Shown: positions 38,530 through 47,057 of the stretch, in pieces
How positions within the stretch are numbered: the first letter of the stretch is position 1
Layout of the letters: every line of letters begins with the position of its first letter
Assembly (NCBI GenBank): GCA_025331435.1
Contig: JAIWNI010000049.1
Coordinates: forward strand, 124,001 to 188,000
DNA from: Choanephora cucurbitarum
Taxonomy: Eukaryota; Mucoromycota; Mucoromycetes; Mucorales; Choanephoraceae
Reading direction: 5' to 3'
DNA length: 64,000 nt
Program-made: the position numbers and the translations under genes
Notes under the pieces: generated by a model
Told to the model about the DNA's origin: nothing
Databases searched by the model: none
What the model saw: only the letters and a program-made list of their open reading frames with translations

Positions 38530-40140
38530 AAAAGATAATAAAGTGCAATAATTAATCAATGATGTCCAACCGCTTTCTAGTGCCTCACAAACGGTTGTTT
38601 TTACTGTTTTTAGTAAGTTTCTTTCGGTGGTCCTTAATTAGGCAGATTCCTTACGATGCCCGCCTGAAAGAAATAGATCGCACAAAGAAAAAATTCAAAT
38701 TGCACTAGTTTAAATAAAGCTTGTATACTTCTTTTTAACAATCTGTACTGTTTCAGAACTTTGAGAAAGCCACAAACACAAAAAAAAGCGAGCCTCAAGT
38801 GCACTTGACAAATCGAAAACTTCAATGGGGTTTTCTTTATGGAGCTAAAAGAAAAGCAATACAACTATAAATAGCTTGTAGTTTTGAGATCTTGAGTTTC
38901 TTATCTATAGACACTTGAGATCGCTGAAGACTTAAAAGAAAGAGAGAGCGCGACGATAGCAATGTAGACTTTTAAAAAGTTAGGCTGAAGGCTTGGAAGT
39001 CAAAAAATTCTTCTTCAGGCCTTCTAACTATTAGAAAAGCCTTTTTAAGCTCTGAAGAAAGAAACTCTCTTACGTCAGTGTCAAAGCAAGTTTAAACTAG
39101 TTTATGAATTACAAACACAGTCTGCACTTTTATGAGACTTCTTGATCTACTAAAGAGCTTGTCTGGTTTTCGAAAATAGGGATAAAATGTTAGTTATTTA
39201 TGAGCTATGTATCATGTAGTTCTCACTGAATTGAGAACATCCTACACTAAGAAAAGAGGTTGTCAAGTAAGACAAAAGATAAGGATAGTAGTTGGAGCTA
39301 TTATTAGTTTTTTTCCAATGCGTTTGATTTGATGTACGAATTTCAGTAATCTTGAGAATATGGCTACAAAAACACCTCTCATCTTGTTTTCTGATGTACA
39401 GTATACTTTAATCCATCCCAACAACATCAACTTATAAGCTGACGTTCTGGTCTTTTTTTTTCTCCCTTTAAGAAACCTTGGGAACTTCAGCTGATGAGTT
39501 TTCTTCTTTACTCAGCCGTATGCAAATAGACACATGTTTATTGACTTTTTACTTTTGGTTGTTCCAGGTGAGACAAAGTCAAGTCACCTTTGGTATTATC
39601 AACAGAGCGTCCAAATGAGAACAATTTATTCATGAAGTTTCTATACTTTTGGCGAACTGATTTCTGCTACAGATACACTCTATGGATTTCGAAGACCTAG
39701 TGATTGGATTTAGCTTGATAAGGCTATTGGAAAAGGCAAGGAATGAGCTCATAGATACCAAAAAGATTTCTCATTTCAAAGATAGAAGGATGTTAGCACA
39801 TATTGCACTAAAGAACGAATGCAGCAGTGATCTCTCTCAATACAGTTCAGATGGTGATGAACTCTGTAAAGTTAGTACACAGAAATAGACCACATTGTTT
39901 TACAAACAATTACGCTTGAAAACTCAATTCAAAAGACAAGCGCTAAACACATTTGCAATCCCCTTTTTGTTACACATCTTATAGTTTCCAGATAGAATTT
40001 TCTTTCTAGAAGTACTATACTCCAAATATAGAGCATCATTATATCCTGCCTTGTCTATAAGCTGATAGATTCGAGAGGGTTTGCTCAGCTCCTTTTTTTG
40101 TTTTCTGAAAGATACTTGCAGTCTTCTCTTCAGATGGCAA
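38530..40140. other. Intergenic, one weak short frame
   Basis: Mostly featureless AT-rich DNA. An ATG-initiated 68-aa frame at 39682-39888 (begins MDFEDLVIGFSLIRLLEKA) follows an acceptor-like CTACAG and could be a terminal exon or fragment. I found no partner exon, so I do not call it. Confidence 0.4.
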
Positions 40141-40507
40141 TACAGTCAAACCTATTTTTTTTTAAAAAATGGTTTTTATTTGTTGCACGTATCAATTAGG
40201 AAAATTGAAAGCGGTGCTCAACAATTGAATGGATAATAAAAGTAGAGAAAAAGTGTGACTAGACTAGGTGATAGGGAGACAAATAAAATAAAAAAAGGTT
40301 TAAAAATTATTCTTCAACAAGGGAATCTTCAGAGTGCCTGCGCTGGATTGCGAGGCGAAGATTACGAAAAGCAACAGGGGCAGGGAACGGTATCTTCTCA
40401 AATATTCCAAGCCAACGCACCTTCCAGTCAAACCTATTGAAATTGGCGTTTTCGAAAAAACGAATGGCCAAAGTTGAAAAACGATTGGCCCAAGTGGAAA
40501 AATGATT
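40141..40507. repeat. Repeat X, copy 1 (transposon-end-like), split by a LINE fragment
   Basis: Begins TACAGTCAAACCTATT at 40141. It is interrupted by a LINE tail (40157-40424), then resumes with a duplicate CAGTCAAACCTATT at 40425 and continues to about 40507, where the MULE terminal repeat begins. Related stretches occur at 46896/52702 and, inverted, at 56921-56980. Starting with CAGT next to a TA dinucleotide is typical of Tc1/mariner-class ends, which suggests the origin, but no matching transposase is present here. Confidence 0.75.
40157..40424 (-). mobile_element. 5'-truncated LINE tail inserted in repeat X
   Basis: A 268-bp insertion whose T-run at the left is the poly(A) of a minus-strand LINE copy. 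Reading the minus strand, it begins inside a coding end (a frame finishing RRHSEDSLVEE), followed by a 3' UTR. It shares two blocks with the large LINE's 3' UTR: AAGCGGTGCTCAACAA (40209-40224) and TTTTATTTGTTGCACGTAT (to 40192). The 14-bp CAGTCAAACCTATT on both sides is the target-site duplication. The coding end differs from the large LINE, so this is a related but distinct lineage. Confidence 0.8.
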
Positions 40508-40508
40508 G

Positions 40509-40588
40509 ATTAAAGTTCCGCGCACCAAGGTTTTGTCAAATGTCTACGTAGGCATTTGAACAGCCAATAATATTCGAGTATTTTGGTA
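40509..40588 (+). repeat. MULE terminal inverted repeat, left
   Basis: About 80 bp that matches the reverse complement of 44211-44290 at roughly nine in ten positions by eye. The shared core is ACCAAGGTTTTGTCAAATG, followed by a palindromic TACGTA block and CAGCCAATAATATTCGAG. Confidence 0.85.
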
Positions 40589-40651
40589 CCTGAAGTTTTT
40601 GTTTTTGCTTTTTCGAATTAAACCTTTTTTTCTTTCTGTTATTTTTCTATT

Positions 40652-43554
40652 ATGAACTCTCAAGTATCTTTAGACAACTCTCAACTTACCGTTACCGATT
40701 CTCAAGTAAGACGAATGACGACTAGTGACACTGTCACTTGTGACTGGGATGATTTTAGTGATGCTGAATCACTTGTTTTTGACGAAACTAGAGAGGAAAG
40801 CGAATACGAAGTTGTATCCACCGTCGTTGCCGAATCCTCCAACAACATGAAGGAAGAATTTGGAAAAATCTTCTTTGTAGGTGCCAAGTTCAGAAGCTCA
40901 GACGAGCTTCGTGATAAAGCACAAGCTTTAAGCAAAGGGTTCAATTGCCCAATCACCACTGCTAGAAGTAGCAAGAACAGCTACATCATTTTGCAATGTA
41001 GACATGGCGGTACTTACAGAAAGGCCAAGAAAGTCGAAGCCGACGCTGAGCGAGAAGAAAGCTCCGAGAGTATGTGCTGCATAGAGAATTATAAACGAAA
41101 TGGATTAGCCGAATCATGCGATTGACTGGACTCCTTTTTCATAGATACGAACGAGAGTGGACGACACTATCAATCTGGTAGAAAGCGATGCCCTTTGCGC
41201 ATCTATGCGTCTCTAGGACGCGATACTGAGAGGCCCTGGGAGGTTCGCCAAGTCACTCTTGAGCATAACCATGCTCTTAGCAGTGACTTGTTGACCTATT
41301 CGGTCTTCAGGAAGCTTCTCCCCGAAGATTTCGAAGTGGCTTATAGCATGATGAAGAAAGGAGAAACTCCTAAAAGTGTTTTGAAGGTAAGATGAGCTTC
41401 TTTATGTTATAATTTTTTTATACAGCTATGTTCATTTCGACGATGTTGCATTTGAGATATGAATATCTAGTTGATGGAATGTCTTTTAACACAAAATAAA
41501 AAGAGGAAATAAAGAATAAGTGATTTGATTTCATATCCTTTTCTCGTCTTGTATTATTTTTGCTGCTTCAGACCAGATTCTTTTACTTTTGAATTCGACA
41601 GAATTCCATTTTATTCTTTCATTTGTCAATACTAATATACGCACATCTTACTAGTTGTTGGTAGAAAAGCAAGTTGATAATGGCATCACATTAAGCAATT
41701 TGCATAACACTCAGCAACGCTTCTGCAATGACCAGTTTTCTGGTATGGCTGAGTTCATCTCAGATTTGGAGCAAACTGGGCATCAAGTACGTACCAGAGT
41801 GGACAGTGATGATAAGGTGAATGCTGTCTTCTTCATGCATGAGCATGGAAGGGATGAGCTCAGACGACTCCCTGAAAGTGTCATCATTGATGCAACATAC
41901 AAGACCAACAGCCACCGCATGGTGTTGCTCAACATTGTTGTTGCAGGCACAGTAGCTTCAGAGTATTGCCGAAGCCAACTTGCAACCATCCATGTTGCTG
42001 GATGTTGGATGAGAAAGGAGACTACCGAGTCTTATGAGTGGGCCATGAAGCAACTGAGAAGCATTGCCTGGCCCAGTGGAACTGATCCCAGTCTTCTTCC
42101 TGTCAACTTTGTCACTGATAAGGACCAAGCCTTGATGAATGCTATTAAGGTTGTGTTTCCGGAGTCAAGACACATTTTGTGTTATGTGCACATTGTGCAC
42201 AACTTTATGAAAAGACTCATCAAAAGCATGAGCAAGAAAGTCCAGCTTGGTAATTTAATATTGAATTTTCTTATGAGTAAAGACAACTTATTTTTGCATT
42301 GCTCTTCTTTGTAGACAAAGAAAGCCGCCCTTTGCTGGAAAAGCGATTCAAAGCTATTATTCACAAGATAGCTTTTCAATCCAACACCAAGGAAGCATTG
42401 ATAGGCTTCAAGGATGAGTATGATGCATTTGTCTCTCACGATAATCTTTGCGTTGATAAAGGCAAAGAAATGAAAACATATCTTGACAGGTAATGTGAAT
42501 GAAAATAAGTTTTAGAGCATTTAGCATGAAATTTTCTCACGTTCAAACTTGTATAGCATGATGGCCTTTCGTCGCCATTGGGTTGGCTATTATGTCAACA
42601 CCTATATGCATATGGGCAATCGCACGTCCAACAGAGTCGAAAGTACTCACAGTGGCATTAAACGCCACAACAAGACATCTTCTGGTTCGCTTGGCTTGGT
42701 GACCAAAAAAATTCGCGAATGGGTTGAAGGAAGAGTAAGTTAATTGTTACAATTGTGTCTGGATCAAGTTTGGTTAATTCGCTTTATTTTCAAATACAGG
42801 AAAGCTACAGAAACAGACAAACTGTGCGTGAGTCTTTGTTTGAAACGATCTTGAAGGACAAGACTGGCCATGAAATTGATGACAAGATGAGCCAACTGAG
42901 AGGCAGGATTACCAGCTTTGCCTTTGATCGTATTCGTTTCGAATACATCAATTTGATGGACAACAAAGCTGATCCTGATCATGTCTCTCATGTGGATCCT
43001 ACTACGGGTAAATGCCTTTGCGAATTGCGTAGAGCATACCGTCTTCCTTGCAGACATCGAATTGCAAGATATGATGGTCCTATTCCACTAGCTGCTGTCC
43101 ACAGAAGATGGCATATTATGTATCAAAATGGCAGAGGTTAGTAGATTAGAGTACAGAGTATCAAACAAATGTCCAATATCCTTGTTTTAAAGTTTCTACT
43201 ATTGCTGAAATGACAAATGCCAGCAAGGAGCATGACCCTGAAGAGCATGAAGTCAGAAAGCCTGTAGAGATTCAGTCGCAGAAGCTGCAATATATCAATG
43301 CAGACTTAAAAACTCAAGGAGAAAGAATCAGCTTAGAGGATGAGCTTAGAGCAATCATAAGCAAGTATTCTGATGACAAGCAAGTTGAGCGCATCCTTCC
43401 TCCTCCAATAGTATATGACATCAAAGGTCGTCCTAAAAACACTACCCGAGAAAAAATTGCTTTGGAGAGAGAGATGGACAAAATCGCTCAACTTGCCAAA
43501 CAAGAAAAAGCAAGTCAAATAGAAGTTGCCCAAGGTATTGATGCCAAAAACTGA
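40652..43554 (+). CDS. MULE-type transposase, 768 aa
   Basis: A DDE-class transposase that would excise and insert the element. Seven exons (40652-41069, 41145-41386, 41655-42249, 42315-42489, 42557-42734, 42800-43136, 43193-43554) join in frame. The N-terminal half has a FAR1/WRKY-GCM1-like zinc-binding region: CRHGGTYRKAK, then KRCPLRIYAS and TLEHNHALSSD. The MULE domain shows the first Asp in VIIDATYKTN, the second in FVTDKDQALMNAI, followed by HILCYVHIVHN. The Glu is in RVESTHSGIKRHN. A SWIM-like zinc motif follows (CLCELRRAYRLPCRHRI). The C-terminal tail is charged and helical, with GRPKNTTREK resembling a short DNA-contacting basic stretch. The OTU gene starts 18 bp after the stop. Six introns in a transposase gene are notable but each has good splice sites. 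Confidence 0.9.
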
Positions 43555-43572
43555 AATTAACATAGACACTAA

Positions 43573-44148
43573 ATGGTTGAAGTAGTCCGCCTAGCCATTC
43601 CAATTCCCAAAGGATTGAGTGCCAAGCAAGTGACAGGCCACTTCAATCCTTCACCTGATGGTAATTGTGGCTATAGAGCAATTGCTTATGCCATTTTTGA
43701 TGATGAAGCTAGTTTTGGCAATGTCAAGCATGAGATGCTTTTATGCTTGAGAAAGAATGAGCAATTCTACCGCCAAGTTTTTGGTAGCTCTCCCTCCGCC
43801 TCTGAAGTTCTCTCTGGTACATTTGAAAGTATCCAAAGCAAGCTTAGCAACGACGCTTCAGCAGGTATCACTGATAATTGGTTCCAATCTCCCGAAATGG
43901 TCCAATTAGCAGCAGATACCTTTAGCAGAACTATTGCTTGCTATACGCTTGACAATCAAAGTACCACATCCCCTCCTTACTTTTCCCCTCCCTTCCCTGC
44001 TCGTCCTATTCCTTTGCAACTCTACAGTACTCATTTTTACATTGTAGAGCTCAAGCCCAACTCAAAGCCAAGATGGCCAAGAACTTACCCAGAACACTCC
44101 TTTAACTGCATAAGACACTCTTTAGAAGACTTTTCGCTCATTTATTAA
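43573..44148 (+). CDS. OTU-like cysteine protease carried by the MULE
   Basis: A 191-aa single-exon protein with the OTU signature PSPDGNCGYRAIAYAIF: the Asp and catalytic Cys of DGNC-x-xRA at about 30-37. The likely catalytic His is in STHFYIVEL near 157. OTU proteases remove ubiquitin or related modifiers. In some transposons an accompanying peptidase is thought to process element or host proteins; that role is inferred here. The gene starts 18 bp after the transposase stop and ends within 65 bp of the right inverted repeat, so it clearly belongs to the element. The mid-region is Pro/Ser-rich (SPPYFSPPFPARP). It could be expressed from the same transcript, which would be unusual for a fungal nuclear gene. 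Confidence 0.85.
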   Translation: MVEVVRLAIPIPKGLSAKQVTGHFNPSPDGNCGYRAIAYAIFDDEASFGNVKHEMLLCLRKNEQFYRQVFGSSPSASEVLSGTFESIQSKLSNDASAGITDNWFQSPEMVQLAADTFSRTIACYTLDNQSTTSPPYFSPPFPARPIPLQLYSTHFYIVELKPNSKPRWPRTYPEHSFNCIRHSLEDFSLIY

Positions 44149-44210
44149 TAAAAAAACATATGATGTGAATAAATTATGCCTTTTTTTTAAAATTTATTTT
44201 GAATTCATGC

Positions 44211-44290
44211 ACCAAAAATGCTCGAATATTATTGGCTGTTTATATGCCTACGTAGGCATTTGACAAAACCTTGGTACGCGTAACTTTAAT
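44211..44290 (-). repeat. MULE terminal inverted repeat, right
   Basis: Reverse complement partner of 40509-40588; see that entry for the shared core. It lies 62 bp after the OTU stop codon. Confidence 0.85.
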
Positions 44291-44307
44291 AATAAAACCC
44301 TCTCTTT

Positions 44308-44422
44308 AATCTTGTTTAACTTTCTAGTCGTAACATGATAAATCAATCTTGTTTAACTTTCTAGTTGTAAAATGATAAATCAATCTTCTTTCTCTCTTTC
44401 TCTCTTTCTCTCTTTCTCTCTA
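44308..44422 (+). repeat. Two-copy tandem repeat plus pyrimidine microsatellite
   Basis: A 37-bp unit (44308-44344) beginning AATCTTGTTTAACTTTC is repeated at 44345-44381 with two changes, followed by a TTTCTCTC-type run to about 44421. This sits immediately upstream of the start codon at 44433 and probably lies in that gene's promoter or leader. Confidence 0.85.
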
Positions 44423-44432
44423 ATCTATTATC

Positions 44433-46064
44433 ATGGAAAATTCATTGCCTACAATTAGAAATTACTTCAATTCCTGCCTTGCAGAAGACTGTGAACCTTG
44501 TTTTCAAGACTTCATAGTAAAATACACACAGCACATCATTGCAAATCTGAACAACAGTCAGAATCCATATAGTGATCTCTTGACCTTGTTCATGAACCAG
44601 GCCAAAGCCCTTGGCATCAAGGCCAATAAGGGAGCAGCGCAAAAGGCTTGGAAGAAGCATGTAAGTTACTTTTCTGCATTCACACAACCACCTCTAACCT
44701 TCTTTTTTTTATACTTGCTTACAGATTGAAGGCCAAGTAGCCAGCGTAAGTACTCATATCAGCTATTTGAATGTCTTGCTAACTATTGTTTCTATCTAGA
44801 AGAAAAGCAAGGTGTTGTGCCCTGTTGGAGAAGAAGAAGCCGAAGAAGCCGAAGTAAAAGGAGATTGGAAGGCTGGTGACTATGATGTGGTTGCTCTGTT
44901 CAACCAAGAGAGAAAGGCTGCACTTGCAGAAAAGAAGTCAGGCCAGTTCATCACTGAGCAACGTTACCTTCTGCTGTCGTTTGTTCTGGAGGTGCCCTTG
45001 AGCACAAAGAACTTCGTGTTTGGCTCCGAAGGCCAGTGTTTGAAGATGATGAGGGCTGCATTGTTGCCTCAAACAAGAAAGGCTCAGTTCGAACAAGACA
45101 TCCTTTTGATGTTCTTGAATGCCAAGAAAGCCTGGGAGGCAAAAGATGAAGATGAAGATGAAGATGAAGATGAAGGCGATGAAGATGATGAAGATGTAGA
45201 TTATCAAATCTACAAAATGACGAGACAGGCAAAGAAGTCGAAGAAGAAAGAAGAAGATGCCTTGTCGCGTGTGCTCGGTGCTTTCTTAGGAAAGTTTAGA
45301 AGTTGGAAAGAGGTGTGCAAGACGAAGGAGGTCTTCATTGACCAACATCTATATCCTTTTTTGGATAACATTTTTTTTCAAGATGAGCAATATGATTATA
45401 CTCGATCATACGGGGTAATCCCTTGCAACACCAACACCAACACCAGCAGCAAGAGAAAGATGAAGGCCACAGCTTCACCATCACCATCATCATCATCAGC
45501 AGCAGCAGCAAAAACAACAACAAAGAGCAGAACGATTGATACAGCAAAGCCTGACTTCTTTTTGTTCCGCCCCTCTGATGATGAAGAATTTGGACTTCTA
45601 TGTGTCAAAGTCAAGAAGCCTGGTTGCTCAGTGACTCAATCATTGAGCGATCGATCAAAACTTGCCTTGGAAATGAAGAGGTCGATAGACCACCAGGCTA
45701 TCTTGGGAATTCAGTCTCCCAAATGCTTTGGCATACTTGTCGACGGTTTGGTGGTGAGCTCCTTTGCTGCTCAATTAAGTAGCTGTGGCATTTACAGTGT
45801 CTTGGAGTTGGAAGAGTTTTCTTTGCTTCGTGGAAAGTCAGATCTTGGTATCTTGCCAGATATTGTTCTTTCTTTCTGTTGGATAAAGGTACGTGTATAC
45901 ACATATGTTTGCGAATATCTGTATTTTTTAACACGTAAATTTGATAGAACCTGGTTGATGAAGCTGCAGCCATGATGACAAAAAGAAGAAGAACCACCTC
46001 TGGCTCTTCAAGGCTGTTGAGGCCTACCGTTGCTCTCCCTGTCCAGAAGAGAAGTTGCGAATAA
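44433..46064 (+). CDS. Unrecognised 484-aa protein with nuclease-like motif
   Basis: Four exons (44433-44660, 44725-44745, 44800-45888, 45948-46064), including a 21-nt micro-exon, give 484 aa in frame. The N-terminal 85 residues are helical. A long acidic DE repeat follows (about 190-210), then a Lys-rich stretch and a Ser/Ala/Thr linker. The C-terminal domain reads KPDFFLFRP ... GLLCVKVKKPG ... RSIDHQAILGIQSPKCFGIL. This has the layout of PD-(D/E)xK nuclease-fold proteins (PD, then (D/E)xK), but a Lys stands where the acidic residue is expected (VKVKK), so it may be inactive. The tail KRRRTT is basic and could be a nuclear signal. It lies between a MULE and a LINE; whether it belongs to an element is unknown. 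Identity as a nuclease is a tentative reading of one motif. Confidence 0.7.
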
Positions 46065-46895
46065 ACCTTTGTCTTGTTATTTTGTCTTTATGTTTTGTTT
46101 TGTCTCTATGTTTTGCTTTGATCAATATTTTTGTTTAAAGACAACACAGTTGAGAAAGGTATAATCTTGAACACTATCCTATATAATCATATCACTATAA
46201 AAAAATTGGGTGTGATTTGGGGGTCAATTAAAATCTCCTCATCATATTATAATCTATCCTTCTTTAACACCCTGGGACACATATTTTTTTTTTACCGAAG
46301 CGAAGGTTCAAAAAAATATGGGTGGACCCCACATTGACCCCTCTCATCGGATTAGCTGGCCTGCGGCAGCACAAGCGTCTTACAAAGCGCAGCGTACCGA
46401 ACCATAGTGAAGGTCAAGAAAATTAACCAGAGCACAGCAGAGGCGCTAATTTTATTACCGTAACGGAGGTTTGGTTTGTAAACCGCTTGTTTAATATAAA
46501 AAGTAGAAGATTATAGAAACTTAATAAAGGACAACTTTTCTTTGGCCTGATTGATTTATTTTCTGTTATCAATTGTACTAAGAACATCACATTGAATCGA
46601 TAAGATCTAGTTCCAAGCATCACTCAGTCTACCAGCGCAGTCTTGTGCTACTAGTTGGGTTGTCAAGAACAAGGGGTTCATAAAGTTAAGCAGTAGAAAA
46701 TTGCAGGCTATGACAATCTTTGTATTGCTGAGTTATGTGTAAAAATAAGAAGTGTAAAGGTAAAGCATACGCACAGAGCAGGTCTGACCAGCACGGGCCT
46801 CTATTATCCTGTGGAGAAAGGCCTGATGTACGTGTTCTCAGATCGGAGGGCTTCACTGAGAGAGAAGTAGAAAAAGAAATGTATTTCCAGGATGT
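46065..46895. other. Spacer with small inverted-repeat segment and a frame fragment
   Basis: At about 46215-46345 two GGGGTCAAT-type blocks face each other around a hairpin-prone T-run/A-run core, as in a small MITE-like repeat. At 46735-46895 a plus frame (MCKNKKCKGKAYAQ ... FTEREVEKEMYFQDV) has coding-like composition and is more GC-rich than its surroundings. It ends exactly where repeat X begins, so it may be a gene fragment cut by that insertion. I recognise no family. Confidence 0.4.
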
Positions 46896-46911
46896 TACAG
46901 TCAAACCTATT
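46896..46911. repeat. Repeat X, copy 2, outer end
   Basis: TACAGTCAAACCTATT, directly followed by the T-run of the LINE. The other side of this copy resumes at 52702. Confidence 0.75.
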
Positions 46912-47057
46912 TTTTTTTTTTTTAAATGAGTTTTATTTGTTGCACGTATTCGGAGATGTAAAACTACGAAAAGCGGTGCTCAACAATTAGGAGGTAAAAG
47001 AAATAAACTTATTTTTGTAAAAGTATCGATGGAGTTGTGAGTAGGAAAGGATAACTA

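Larger units (their letters stand above)
40509..44290 (+). mobile_element. Mutator-like (MULE) DNA transposon with OTU gene
   Basis: Bounded by inverted repeats (40509-40588 and 44211-44290) and carrying a spliced MULE transposase plus an OTU-protease gene, both on the plus strand. All catalytic residues of the transposase are visible and no frame breaks were found, so the copy may be active or recently so. I could not identify the usual short target-site duplication with confidence. The exact outer boundary may lie a few bases either side of the repeats, or further out if repeat X belongs to the same element. Confidence 0.8.

Noticed and set aside
40307..40528. 73-codon minus frame as a gene
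   Set aside because: It fuses repeat X to the tail end of a truncated LINE ORF2; only the last part is LINE coding sequence.
46300..46860. Search for a tRNA or 5S RNA in the GC-richer patches
   Set aside because: No cloverleaf arms or GGTTCRA-type box B with a matching box A were found.
46735..46929. Short plus-strand frame before the LINE as a gene
   Set aside because: Its end runs into repeat X and the T-run of the LINE, so the last part is element sequence; at most it is a truncated fragment.
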